A stretch of DNA of 64,000 nucleotides, taken from contig JAEVLN010000017.1 of NCBI GenBank assembly GCA_018350325.1, positions 682,001-746,000 on the forward strand, written 5' to 3'. Position 1 is the first letter of the stretch. The number at the start of each line of letters is the position of its first letter. Shown here piece after piece: positions 46,111 to 57,934 of this stretch. The notes under the pieces were generated by a model. It had not been told where the DNA came from. It did no database searches and saw only the letters and a program-made list of their open reading frames with translations. The position numbers were made by a program, and so were the translations under genes. The DNA is from Globodera rostochiensis. Taxonomy: Eukaryota > Nematoda > Chromadorea > Rhabditida > Heteroderidae.

Positions 46111-46718
46111 TGAAGTATTTCAATCAAATCTGTGCATAACATATCCGTACTTCTAGCGGTTGGTGCGCCGTTAGGCGCACCTAACCCGCTAGTGAATGAA
46201 ATTTTTGAAAGGTTGCTCAAAAAATATTTTAAACTTAACTGGACGCCAAATTACAAATAATTGTTAGCGAAAGATTATTTTCTATGGCCAAATTGATTGT
46301 AACTGATGTGAGGAAAAGTTTGGCACAGAAGTGGGGCCAGTCTGAAAATTTTTTTAAAAAAATTTCGAGTTCCGCGAAATTTCGGGTATTTTGGGGTTTC
46401 GAGTTTCGGCTGTCAAATTAAACACAAAAAATTGGTGCAAAAATTGCTCTACACGGAATTTGGAACATCTACACATCATATTTTCTTCGTGGCATTTCCA
46501 GAGCAATTACCGGATGAACCCCTAATTGTTTTGCCAGAGCAAAATCGCACAAAATCTTCTTTGAAAGGCCGCTGGCGGCCGCCAATTTTAAAATTTTTAG
46601 TATCATTAACTTTCCAAAAAAACACCAAAATTATGATAAACAGCAGAGATACAACCCCTGAATTAGACTTTTACCGTTTTTAGCACCTAAAAATTGCAGA
46701 TATAAAAACAGCTAAGGA

Positions 46719-49288
46719 ATGTCCATTACGGCAGCTACTTTATCTGAAGACCTTTTGTACATTGTAGCCGAGCAGATGCTATTCACAAAACCGCTGAAGA
46801 AGTTTTTTGGACATCAGGTTGATTTGCGTCAGGAAAATGCCGTCACAAATTTTATGGTAATGTTTTTGCTTATTTAATTTTTTCAAAAACATTTATTTAC
46901 AGTGTCTCACTCCGTCCACAATTAAAGTTTTCTTCGCACATTTTGTCAAAATGAAAGACATCGAATTCGAGCGGAAAGACTACGTCAAAATGTACAAAGA
47001 CGTGACCAAAGTCTGGTCAAACAGCAAAGACGTACGTAACCAGAAAATTTTTTTGGGAGGGGTAATGATCGCTATCTGACGCCGGCGCTCAGGGCAGTGC
47101 TCGCGTTTTGCAACCAAAATTTTAAAATAAGTTAATTTTTGAAGCTTTTTAAGAATGGGAGAGGTCTTTCTCCGGATTTTTTTTTTTGAAGATTTAATGA
47201 ATTTGTTAAGAAAATTGGTGCAAAAAATTGCAAATGCTGCAAAACAAAAGGGTCCCCGCACATCGAATTGAAAAATGACATTCAGCCATGACCAACCCTT
47301 CAACACCCTAGTTCGGAGGCGGGAGGGAATCCCCCCCCCCCCGTCTTTCGAAATGAAAAAGACAATTCAGCATTTTCTGGACCATTAACAAATCGGTCAA
47401 AAAAAAAAAACTCGGCGGCGTTTATCTGCACCGTCGACGCGTCCCCAGAGGCTTAAATTGGTCTAAAAAGACGCTGAAGCGAAAATAATGTGGAAAATTT
47501 GTACAATTTTAGTCCTGGGCACGCGAAATACAAAATATTTTGTTTTGTTTATTTGATTATGCTTCTTTCAGAATGCCTTTTATGGTCCGTACTTGGTGAC
47601 AAAGGAATTTGTGCGAACTTTGCTTAATTTGGGCAAATTGCGTTTGTCTTCTGTCTCCGTTTATGCCGACGATTTTGCCGCCTTTGAAACGGACGGCGAA
47701 GTTCAGCAAAACGTTTGCAAATTTCCCATTCAGTCCTTCTCAAAATTATTTCTGAATAAAGGTTTTGTTTTAAATTCTCCATTTTTTTGTTTTTATGTTT
47801 TATGACAAAATGTTTAGAGTTGTCCGATGAAGAGGCCTCAAAAGTTCATTTTGAGTTGGACAAACTGAAAGTTCGCGGCCTCATCAACGGATTGGGTGAG
47901 TTAAAACTTTGACCGTTTTTATTGGCATTTCCAATCCAAAATTGGAGAGGGGCAAATTGGAAATTTAGCCAACGAGTCGAAAATATATACAAAAAAATAA
48001 ATAAATAATAGCGCATTTAGGCCCCAATTTCGAAGGTTTCCTCAATTTGAATGCGAAAGAAATTGAAGTCGAAATATGCGAGCCGAAATTGTTCCATTGC
48101 GAGCCAATTCGGTAAATTCATAATATAGCATTTCAATGCTCCCCAAATTGGGGGGTTTGATTGGGCGGTCGCCTGGAAAAATCCCTGCGGGCTACAAAAT
48201 TTCTGTAAATTTGCTTTGCCTCTAATTTGTAAGGCCCCTCCTGTCCAAAATTCCGGCCGCCACTACCCCTGCTCAGCTCATTTTGACTTTTCACAAATCG
48301 TTTCTCGAACTTTTTCGTTTTTCAGGGCCAAGACGGCTTCTCGAGTGGAGAAGATCTCTCTGTCGTTAAGCTGTCTGTTTGAGCAGACCGACGGCGCTTC
48401 CGACGCGAAAGCGCTAAATTGGAGGAATTTGACCGAATCGCTGCTCATTTCATGTCCCGAACTCAAAATGACCGAAATTAAAATCTTTTACGAGTTCCGT
48501 CCGAACGAACACGAAGGATTCATGCAGCATTTTGAAGAAATTGTCAATGAATTTACCGACAACATATTCCCAACACTTTCTGAGGGACATGCAAAAGCGC
48601 AAATTGTCGTTGTTTTGGAGCTGAACTGTAGCACAGACTCTTACGAGGTGACTGAACAAATCAGAAAGTTGACTCAAAACGTTCATTTATTATGCACCAA
48701 TAACAGTGGGACGCCCCCTTCCTCTGCGAAATCCGAAAAAGCCACTTTTCTTAAAGCAGAATTCTTGTCCGTGAGTCGTATCAAAGATTGACGAAATATT
48801 TGTCCGATCTCCTCGGGTTATGGCGGCATTGGTTGAGCGAGGGGGGGAGGGTGGGACGAGGGACAATGACGGCTCCCTTTTCCCGCCTTAAAAGCACCAA
48901 TCACCTGCTGATCTGATTTGTCTCCTTCCCAAGGCTCTTTCTCCGATGACCGGTGCTCTCTTCCAAAAGGGCAACCAAATCGCCATTGAGCATCCTGACT
49001 CCTCCGAAGATTACTGCGCGAGAGAGTGCCGAGTAATTTGTTTTGCCAGTGAATTTGTGCCATTATTGGCTGGGTGATTATTTATTTATTTATTTTCGCT
49101 TTTTGTTTCAGGTGGTCGACCTGAGGGGGAGGGAGCACAAATGCGTGTTCCAAGTGTTGGCCCAGGAAGTCAGCTACGGGTCGGACGAACTTGCGGATGC
49201 GTACTCTCTTCAATCCTACGATGGCGGCCATTATTCTTATGACTTCGACGACTACGACGACAGTGAATATGAGTCGTACTACGATTGA
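46719..49288 (+). CDS. Unrecognised multi-exon gene, copy 1 (about 455 residues)
   Basis: Function not recognised. Eight exons join in phase. Exon 1 46719-46856 ([19 protein letters not shown]...NAVTNFM). Exon 2 from about 46903 ([19 protein letters not shown]). Exon 3 from 47572 ([20 protein letters not shown]). Then blocks [37 protein letters not shown], a long exon from 48327 ([20 protein letters not shown] ... [18 protein letters not shown]), [20 protein letters not shown], and a final exon with an Asp/Tyr-rich acidic tail. The layout (N-terminal helical start like an F-box region, then beta-rich repeats) suggests a lineage-expanded nematode family, but that is inference. No signal peptide or membrane segment. 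Copy 2 at 54843 is the same as far as compared. Confidence 0.65.
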
Positions 49289-49371
49289 ATGGATCGCCGC
49301 GCGCCTTTTCTCTTTTGCAGATTTATCAGAACGTTTTATGAGCTTAAGAAGTGCCCTTTTTTTATTGTTTT

Positions 49372-49510
49372 CAGGGATGGAATCATAAGAACGAGGTGAT
49401 GGTTAAATAACCACCTAACCAGCAGCTAATCGTCAAATTTCTTATGATGCGTCGTGGTTAGCTAGCCCAGGTCATTTAACCATGGTTCACCGTTGTTATG
49501 ATTCCACCCC
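49372..49510. mobile_element. Short inverted-repeat element downstream of the unrecognised gene, copy 1
   Basis: Starts CAGGGATGGAATCATAAG and ends CGTTGTTATGATTCCACCCC, with inverted arms of about 40 bp that include GGTTAAATAACC/GGTCATTTAACC. The start resembles the hAT-type ends elsewhere in the window. No target duplication is clear. A second copy lies in the duplicate at about 57496-57634. Confidence 0.6.
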
Positions 49511-49810
49511 AGATTGGATCTCTCAATCAGCAATTGCTTTTTATACGCATGAATTGTTTAGGCAGTTCGGGAAAATAAATTATTTGTTTATAATCATTCC
49601 TTCTGCACTCAAAGTCTTCGAGTGAAAGTCGCAAAGGTTAAAAAAATATTCAAAAGTAAACAAAGACCGACTAAATCAGTTACTACTATTATATTTGTTT
49701 TTTAGAGAAGTTAGGTAATTGGATTTATTAATTTTTACGTTTATTACAATGGAAATCATTTTGATCGACTGCCTACGATAAAAGTTATCGAACATCCAAT
49801 TGTCCGTCTT

Positions 49811-50472
49811 TCAGCGCTTCTTTTTGCATGTGTGGTCATTTTCTGAGCAGAACAACGCCGGCAGACAATTCCCGCGGCCGCCATTCGCATTTGGGTCACA
49901 CTCTGGCAAAAGAATTGAAAATTTTGGGTTGGCCAAGACCGGTTTGCTCCAAAATGTCCTGCATTTCTTGCAAAAGAATTGAAAATTTTGAGTTGGCCAA
50001 GAGCGGTTTGCTCCAAAATGTCCTGCATTTCTTGCAAAAGAATTGAAAATTTTGAGTTGGCCAAGAGCGGTTTGCTCCAAAATGTCCTGCATTTCTTGCA
50101 AAAGAATTGAAAATTTTGGGTTGGCCAAGACCGGTTTGCTCCAAAATGTCCTGCATTTCTTGCAAAAGAATTGAAAATTTTGGGTTGGCCAAGACCGGTT
50201 TGCTCCAAAATGTCCGTTTTCTGGCAGAAGAATTGAAATATAAACAGCAGAAAATGGATGAAAGCATTTTAGAGTAACTGACAATTTGAAAAATGTCATT
50301 TTATTTCATTTTACTGATTAGGTAAAAATGTTCACTTTCATCCGTTATTTTGTGAACCAAAGACTAAAATTAAATTACCACCGCCCAGATCTTGTACAAA
50401 TTGCTGAGTGATTGGTGCCAATGCCAACATAAGCAAAATAATAAAGGCAAAAATGTGAACGGAAAATTGCAT
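49811..50472 (-). CDS. Small secreted repeat protein, effector candidate, copy 1
   Basis: Exon 1 (50379-50472) encodes a signal peptide: MQFSVHIFAFIILLMLALA, then PITQQF. The intron is 50221-50378 (GTAATT...TGCCAG). Exon 2 (49811-50220) keeps phase and gives 167 residues in total. Exon 2 consists of five copies of a 64-bp unit. Because 64 is 3n+1, the frame shifts at each copy, giving three different 21-22-residue segments in turn (GHFGANRSWPTQNFQFF; RTFWSKPVLANPKFSILLQE; DILEQTALGQLKIFNSFARN) before the cycle restarts. The C-terminus is Cys-rich and basic (CDPNANGGRGNCLPALFC, HTCKKKR-stop). Secretion signal, repeats and Cys tail recall plant-nematode effectors. No homologue is recognised; expression is unproven. 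Confidence 0.6.
49907..50220. repeat. 64-bp tandem repeat, about 5 copies
   Basis: Unit starts occur at 49907, 49971, 50035, 50099 and 50163. The units are nearly identical (GACCGG versus GAGCGG, and GGG versus GAG after AAAATTTT), with a truncated divergent end at 50212-50230. All three minus-strand frames are open through the array. Confidence 0.92.
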
Positions 50473-50965
50473 TGGATTTTTGGAGTATTTCAAATTTAGA
50501 AACTTTTCGTATAATTGAGGATGAACGGCGGCAGCGATTTCACCAATTTAAAAACAAAATGTTTCCGTTCAAGGACATTTTTTAAATTCGACAAGAAATT
50601 GAACAAGAACTCGTTCTGTCTCACTGCAGAATCAGTTGGACGAAAGACTGAAACGTTTTTTTTTATTTTGTAAATTTTTGCGCAAATCGTCCAACGGTTG
50701 ACGGATTGGTTGGGGTGTCAGTTGCTGAATTTGTTTAACAAAATGAAAGCCTTAGACATCAAAACATTTTTATTTTTGATGTAAAATCATCAAAAAAACA
50801 GAATAACCAAATATTTGAAAATGGCGACGTAGTCGTACACACAAACAGCAAAAAAAGAGAATTCCACTCACTACGCCGTGGGCTATTTTTTTTGAAGAAG
50901 TTTTATGGCCACGTTTCAATTTATTATTTAAATTGTGACAATTTGCGATAAAACAAAGAGTTCGT

Positions 50966-52862
50966 CTACTCCACGTTCCAGCAGACGTACTTCCATTGAG
51001 TGAACTCGTCAATGCCTTGTTGGCCGCCCTCCCGACCCAACCCGGACTCCTTGACACCGCCGAAGGCAGCCTCGGCACAGGACATCATCCCTGAAGGGGT
51101 CAACGAAACGGGTTAAAACCCCCCCGAAAAAGGGCCAATCGCGATTGAATCCCAAATCCCGGTGCCTACTTTTGAACATCCAATTGATTTACCTTCATTG
51201 ACTCCGACCATCCCAACTTGAAGTGCCCTGGAGACGCGATGGATCTGTGCACAGTCTTTGGAAAAGATGTACCCTAAAGGCATTCACTCAAAAAGTGTCA
51301 TTTTCTCCGATTTTTTGAGTGCTTAGAAAATTGTCAAATTTGAGAAATGAATCGGAATTTGACTAAACACAACACCAACCAGCCAAGCCAAGCCTCGAAT
51401 TGTTCGCCCTTCCAACAGCTTCTTCTTCAGTTTCAAACCTTCAAAAAATAAAAGCAAATTAAAATTATATAATTTATTATATGGCAAATTCTTACGTTTG
51501 AATGGGAATCACCGGGCCAAAAATTTCGGCGTTTGCAATGGCCATTTCGCTGTTGACATTTGTCAGAATGGTCGGCTCGAAAAAGTTTGTCTCCGGCCCC
51601 GCGTTTCCGCCACAAATTATTTCAGCATTTTGCGCCACCGCGTCGTCCACCAGCGATTTAACCTCAAAATGAACAAAAAAAAGTTCACATTAAAATCACA
51701 GCATAAAAACCCAAATTTAAAGTATTTGGTCATAATTTCATCAACATGAATAATTTTTCCGACTTTTTTTAAAAAAATTCTCGCCTTTTCCACCGCTTTC
51801 CGATTGATCAACGGCCCAATGTTTACGTCCTTTTCCATCCCGCCGCCCATTTTCAACTTTTTGAACTGTTCCTTCAATTTGGCGACAAACGCTTCAGCGA
51901 CGGACTCGTCGATGAAGAAACGATTTGAGGACACGCAAGTTTGGCCAGAACAGCGGAATTTGGACGACATGGCACCCTAAAATTTGTAAGGGAGAAAATA
52001 CCAAAGCTAAAAAAAGAATTTCCAAAATATAAATTTTAAGAAATTTCCAAATTTATCCGCACCTGCACAGCCTGGTCAAGGTCGGCCGACTTGAACACAA
52101 CAAAGGGAGCATTTCCGCCAAGTTCCAGACTCACTCGCTTCACCGTGGAAGCGCATTGGCTGAGAAGAAGCTGAATTGCAAAATACTTAAATTTTGTTTT
52201 TCCCCAATTAACATCAATTAGCACCTTTCCAATGTCCGTGCTGCCCGTGAACGAAATGCAGTCGACGTCGTGCGAATCGCAAAGGAATTTGGAAATTTCG
52301 GCGGTTTCCGTTCGGTCGGCCGGGATCACATTGAACACGCCGTTGGGGAGGCCCGCTTCTTGCGAAGTCTGAGAAATGCATGGAATTGCTAGAAAGATAC
52401 GATTAGATGGCAAACCCGCAAATTTCTTTATACAAAATGCATAAAACTTCAATTTTTGCTACCAAAAAGCTTAAACAAAAATATTTAAGGACTTTCGAGT
52501 TATACAAAAAAAGATTTTTTTACAAATTGATGCCTTCCCGAAGAAAGCAACAAAAAAAAATCTCCGTGGACCTGCGCAAGTGCGAGTGCCGTCAACGGCG
52601 TGTCCTCTGCCGGCTTCACCACCACCGTACAGCCGACCGCCAGCGCGGCGGCCGCTTTGCGCATAATCATCGCCGCTGGAAAATTCCACGGAGTAATCAA
52701 AGCGCAGACGCCGCACGGCTCGCGCAGGTGGACGTGCGAACGGAACGGCTTCGGCGCGGGCACCACCTGGCCATAGCAGCGACGGGCTTCGCCCGCGTAC
52801 CAGTCCAAGTAGGAGGCGGAATATTGAATCTCGGCACGAGACTCGGCCAACGGTTTGCCCTG
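50966..52862 (-). pseudogene. 5'-truncated succinate-semialdehyde dehydrogenase copy
   Basis: It carries the same exons as the complete gene in copy 2 from [16 protein letters not shown] down to the stop ([20 protein letters not shown]...WNVE-stop at 50966). All visible catalytic residues are intact: [17 protein letters not shown] and [11 protein letters not shown]. The 5' exons encoding the start and first NAD-domain helices are missing, because the duplicated unit begins inside an intron. If the duplication is real, this copy lacks its promoter and N-terminus and should be non-functional. Confidence 0.8.
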
Positions 52863-53040
52863 TACAAAGAAAAAAAGAAAGCAATGTAAATGTATTTGAA
52901 AGCGTTCAAAGTCAATTTTCGTAGCGAAAAAAGTTTCAGAAACGGAAGCAGCAAAAAAAAGCCCGAAAAAATAAACGGCCAGCGCCGAATTGTGCAAAAA
53001 TAAACCCTTTTTTTCTTCTAGTTTAGTTACTAATTAGCCA

Positions 53041-53160
53041 AACAAAGCAGGGCCGTAGCCAGGGGGGGGGAAGGGGGGGGGGAAGAGGGGGGGGGAAGGG
53101 GGGGGGAAGGGGGGGGGGGAAGGGGGGGGGGGGGGGGGGAAGGGGGGGGGGAATTCCCGC
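53041..53160. repeat. Poly-G/GGAAGG block at duplication junction, copy 1
   Basis: About 90 bases of G runs (8-18 long) broken by AA, ending GGAATTCCCGCCCCCCCC. The same block ends copy 2 (61185-61290). The duplication junction sits immediately after it. Such a block is a plausible site for breakage or misassembly. Confidence 0.9.
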
Positions 53161-53248
53161 CCCCCCCAAAATGAAGAGTGTGAGTGAGAAATGATGGGCA
53201 GCAGAGTTTAGCGGTTGGTAAAGAAAAAGTAAGTGAAACAACCCACTG

Positions 53249-53319
53249 GCGTCGGTGGGGTAGTGGATAAGCGCTTTAGCGTTTAACACTTAATGTGTTG
53301 GTTCAATTCCCTAATGCAA
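53249..53319 (+). ncRNA. tRNA-like sequence, copy 2
   Basis: Identical to 45125-45195, with A-box-like TGGGGTAGTGG and B box GGTTCAATTCC. Same reservation: probably a SINE head or tRNA pseudogene. Confidence 0.5.
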
Positions 53320-53423
53320 GATTTTTTTTTCAATTAATTAAAATCGAACTAAACGTGTTTTAAATTCATTTTTTTATTTTTTTAAAGGCAAAAATACTTT
53401 TTAACAAAGATAAAAGGGAAAAC

Positions 53424-54234
53424 CATTGCAAAAATAAGTGCCAAGCGGGAAAATGTCAAAATGGAAAAGTGCCAAAAGGCAAAATGCAAAAGAGGGAACG
53501 GTGCCAAAAGGGGAAAAAGGGAAAATCTAGAGGGAAAAGTGCCACAAGATGAAAATGCCAAAAGGAAAAAGTGCAAGGTGCCAAAAGGGGAAAATCAAGA
53601 GGGAAAAGTGCCACAAGATGAAAATGCCGAAAGGAAAAAGTGCAAAAAGGTGAAATGCCATGGGGGAAAAGCCAAAAGCGGGGAAAATGTGCCAAGCGAG
53701 GAAGTGCCAAAAGGGAAAAGTGTCAAAAGAGAAAATGTCAAAATGGAAAAGTGCCAAAAGGCAAAATGCCAAGCGGGAAAAGGTGCCAAAAGGGAAAAAG
53801 AGAGAAATGCCAAGAGGGAAAAGTGCCAAAAGGGAAAATGCCAAAAGGAAAAGTGCCTAAAGGGGAAAAAGGTAAAAAGGGAGAAAATGTCAAGAGGGAA
53901 CAGTGCCAAGAGGGAACGGTGCCAAAAGGAAAAAGTGCAAAAAGGTGAAATGCCACGGGGGAAAAGCCAAAAGCGGGGAAATGTGCTAAGCGAGGAAGTG
54001 CCAAAAGGGAAAAGAGAGAAAATGCCAAGAAGAATGCGGAAAAAGTGCCAAAAAGCAAAATGGAAAAAGGGAAAAGTGCCCAAATGGGAAAAAGGGAGAA
54101 ATGTCAAGAGGGAAAAGCGCCAAGCGGGAAAAGTGCCACAAAAGGTGAAATGCCAAGGGGGAAAAGCCAAAAGCGGGGAAAGTAAAAAAGGAGTAAGTAT
54201 GTCAAAAGAAGAAAATTCCAAGGATAAAAAGCTT
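53424..54234. repeat. Degenerate minisatellite, copy 2
   Basis: Same sequence as 45300-46110, shifted by 8124 bp, and treated as non-coding for the same reasons. Confidence 0.8.
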
Positions 54235-54842
54235 TGAAGTATTTCAATCAAATCTGTGCATAACATATCCGTACTTCTAGCGGTTGGTGCGCCGTTAGGC
54301 GCACCTAACCCGCTAGTGAATGAAATTTTTGAAAGGTTGCTCAAAAAATATTTTAAACTTAACTGGACGCCAAATTACAAATAATTGTTAGCGAAAGATT
54401 ATTTTCTATGGCCAAATTGATTGTAACTGATGTGAGGAAAAGTTTGGCACAGAAGTGGGGCCAGTCTGAAAATTTTTTTAAAAAAATTTCGAGTTCCGCG
54501 AAATTTCGGGTATTTTGGGGTTTCGAGTTTCGGCTGTCAAATTAAACACAAAAAATTGGTGCAAAAATTGCTCTACACGGAATTTGGAACATCTACACAT
54601 CATATTTTCTTCGTGGCATTTCCAGAGCAATTACCGGATGAACCCCTAATTGTTTTGCCAGAGCAAAATCGCACAAAATCTTCTTTGAAAGGCCGCTGGC
54701 GGCCGCCAATTTTAAAATTTTTAGTATCATTAACTTTCCAAAAAAACACCAAAATTATGATAAACAGCAGAGATACAACCCCTGAATTAGACTTTTACCG
54801 TTTTTAGCACCTAAAAATTGCAGATATAAAAACAGCTAAGGA

Positions 54843-57412
54843 ATGTCCATTACGGCAGCTACTTTATCTGAAGACCTTTTGTACATTGTAGCCGAGCAGA
54901 TGCTATTCACAAAACCGCTGAAGAAGTTTTTTGGACATCAGGTTGATTTGCGTCAGGAAAATGCCGTCACAAATTTTATGGTAATGTTTTTGCTTATTTA
55001 ATTTTTTCAAAAACATTTATTTACAGTGTCTCACTCCGTCCACAATTAAAGTTTTCTTCGCACATTTTGTCAAAATGAAAGACATCGAATTCGAGCGGAA
55101 AGACTACGTCAAAATGTACAAAGACGTGACCAAAGTCTGGTCAAACAGCAAAGACGTACGTAACCAGAAAATTTTTTTGGGAGGGGTAATGATCGCTATC
55201 TGACGCCGGCGCTCAGGGCAGTGCTCGCGTTTTGCAACCAAAATTTTAAAATAAGTTAATTTTTGAAGCTTTTTAAGAATGGGAGAGGTCTTTCTCCGGA
55301 TTTTTTTTTTTGAAGATTTAATGAATTTGTTAAGAAAATTGGTGCAAAAAATTGCAAATGCTGCAAAACAAAAGGGTCCCCGCACATCGAATTGAAAAAT
55401 GACATTCAGCCATGACCAACCCTTCAACACCCTAGTTCGGAGGCGGGAGGGAATCCCCCCCCCCCCGTCTTTCGAAATGAAAAAGACAATTCAGCATTTT
55501 CTGGACCATTAACAAATCGGTCAAAAAAAAAAAACTCGGCGGCGTTTATCTGCACCGTCGACGCGTCCCCAGAGGCTTAAATTGGTCTAAAAAGACGCTG
55601 AAGCGAAAATAATGTGGAAAATTTGTACAATTTTAGTCCTGGGCACGCGAAATACAAAATATTTTGTTTTGTTTATTTGATTATGCTTCTTTCAGAATGC
55701 CTTTTATGGTCCGTACTTGGTGACAAAGGAATTTGTGCGAACTTTGCTTAATTTGGGCAAATTGCGTTTGTCTTCTGTCTCCGTTTATGCCGACGATTTT
55801 GCCGCCTTTGAAACGGACGGCGAAGTTCAGCAAAACGTTTGCAAATTTCCCATTCAGTCCTTCTCAAAATTATTTCTGAATAAAGGTTTTGTTTTAAATT
55901 CTCCATTTTTTTGTTTTTATGTTTTATGACAAAATGTTTAGAGTTGTCCGATGAAGAGGCCTCAAAAGTTCATTTTGAGTTGGACAAACTGAAAGTTCGC
56001 GGCCTCATCAACGGATTGGGTGAGTTAAAACTTTGACCGTTTTTATTGGCATTTCCAATCCAAAATTGGAGAGGGGCAAATTGGAAATTTAGCCAACGAG
56101 TCGAAAATATATACAAAAAAATAAATAAATAATAGCGCATTTAGGCCCCAATTTCGAAGGTTTCCTCAATTTGAATGCGAAAGAAATTGAAGTCGAAATA
56201 TGCGAGCCGAAATTGTTCCATTGCGAGCCAATTCGGTAAATTCATAATATAGCATTTCAATGCTCCCCAAATTGGGGGGTTTGATTGGGCGGTCGCCTGG
56301 AAAAATCCCTGCGGGCTACAAAATTTCTGTAAATTTGCTTTGCCTCTAATTTGTAAGGCCCCTCCTGTCCAAAATTCCGGCCGCCACTACCCCTGCTCAG
56401 CTCATTTTGACTTTTCACAAATCGTTTCTCGAACTTTTTCGTTTTTCAGGGCCAAGACGGCTTCTCGAGTGGAGAAGATCTCTCTGTCGTTAAGCTGTCT
56501 GTTTGAGCAGACCGACGGCGCTTCCGACGCGAAAGCGCTAAATTGGAGGAATTTGACCGAATCGCTGCTCATTTCATGTCCCGAACTCAAAATGACCGAA
56601 ATTAAAATCTTTTACGAGTTCCGTCCGAACGAACACGAAGGATTCATGCAGCATTTTGAAGAAATTGTCAATGAATTTACCGACAACATATTCCCAACAC
56701 TTTCTGAGGGACATGCAAAAGCGCAAATTGTCGTTGTTTTGGAGCTGAACTGTAGCACAGACTCTTACGAGGTGACTGAACAAATCAGAAAGTTGACTCA
56801 AAACGTTCATTTATTATGCACCAATAACAGTGGGACGCCCCCTTCCTCTGCGAAATCCGAAAAAGCCACTTTTCTTAAAGCAGAATTCTTGTCCGTGAGT
56901 CGTATCAAAGATTGACGAAATATTTGTCCGATCTCCTCGGGTTATGGCGGCATTGGTTGAGCGAGGGGGGGAGGGTGGGACGAGGGACAATGACGGCTCC
57001 CTTTTCCCGCCTTAAAAGCACCAATCACCTGCTGATCTGATTTGTCTCCTTCCCAAGGCTCTTTCTCCGATGACCGGTGCTCTCTTCCAAAAGGGCAACC
57101 AAATCGCCATTGAGCATCCTGACTCCTCCGAAGATTACTGCGCGAGAGAGTGCCGAGTAATTTGTTTTGCCAGTGAATTTGTGCCATTATTGGCTGGGTG
57201 ATTATTTATTTATTTATTTTCGCTTTTTGTTTCAGGTGGTCGACCTGAGGGGGAGGGAGCACAAATGCGTGTTCCAAGTGTTGGCCCAGGAAGTCAGCTA
57301 CGGGTCGGACGAACTTGCGGATGCGTACTCTCTTCAATCCTACGATGGCGGCCATTATTCTTATGACTTCGACGACTACGACGACAGTGAATATGAGTCG
57401 TACTACGATTGA
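54843..57412 (+). CDS. Unrecognised multi-exon gene, copy 2
   Basis: Same exon structure and sequence as the copy at 46719-49288: [19 protein letters not shown] start, long internal exon from about 56451, Asp/Tyr-rich acidic tail ending at 57412. No difference in coding sequence was seen, so both copies would make the same protein if the duplication is real. Function unknown. Confidence 0.65.
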
Positions 57413-57934
57413 ATGGATCGCCGCGCGCCTTTTCTCTTTTGCAGATTTATCAGAACGTTTTATGAGCTTAAGAAGTGCCCTTTTTTTATTGTTTTCAGGG
57501 ATGGAATCATAAGAACGAGGTGATGGTTAAATAACCACCTAACCAGCAGCTAATCGTCAAATTTCTTATGATGCGTCGTGGTTAGCTAGCCCAGGTCATT
57601 TAACCATGGTTCACCGTTGTTATGATTCCACCCCAGATTGGATCTCTCAATCAGCAATTGCTTTTTATACGCATGAATTGTTTAGGCAGTTCGGGAAAAT
57701 AAATTATTTGTTTATAATCATTCCTTCTGCACTCAAAGTCTTCGAGTGAAAGTCGCAAAGGTTAAAAAAATATTCAAAAGTAAACAAAGACCGACTAAAT
57801 CAGTTACTACTATTATATTTGTTTTTTAGAGAAGTTAGGTAATTGGATTTATTAATTTTTACGTTTATTACAATGGAAATCATTTTGATCGACTGCCTAC
57901 GATAAAAGTTATCGAACATCCAATTGTCCGTCTT

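Larger units (their letters stand above)
45051..53174. repeat. 8.12-kb tandem duplication, copy 1
   Basis: Every base compared from 45051 recurs at +8124. The unit starts AGAGTGTGAGTGAGAAATG and ends in a poly-G block followed by GGAATTCCCGCCCCCCCCAA and AATGA. It carries a tRNA-like sequence, a minisatellite, an unrecognised plus-strand gene, a secreted repeat-protein gene, and the 3' exons of a dehydrogenase. The only difference I found is one poly-G run: 18 G in this copy, 15 in the other. The junction lies at the poly-G block. Confidence 0.95.

Noticed and set aside
45337..46113. 258-residue Lys/Cys/Gly-rich ORF
   Set aside because: It is one frame of a degenerate purine-rich minisatellite that is also open in other frames and on the other strand; no domain, splice structure or start context. 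Same for 53461-54237.
49756..50208. Second and third minus-strand frames across the 64-bp repeat
   Set aside because: They lack the signal-peptide exon in phase and the Cys-rich tail; the frame used by 49811-50472 fits the splice and the ends best.
52407..52889. 160-residue plus-strand Arg-rich ORF
   Set aside because: Antisense shadow of the dehydrogenase exons; same for 60531-61013.
53023..53289. Poly-Pro ORF over the G-run block
   Set aside because: Homopolymer translation; no coding support.
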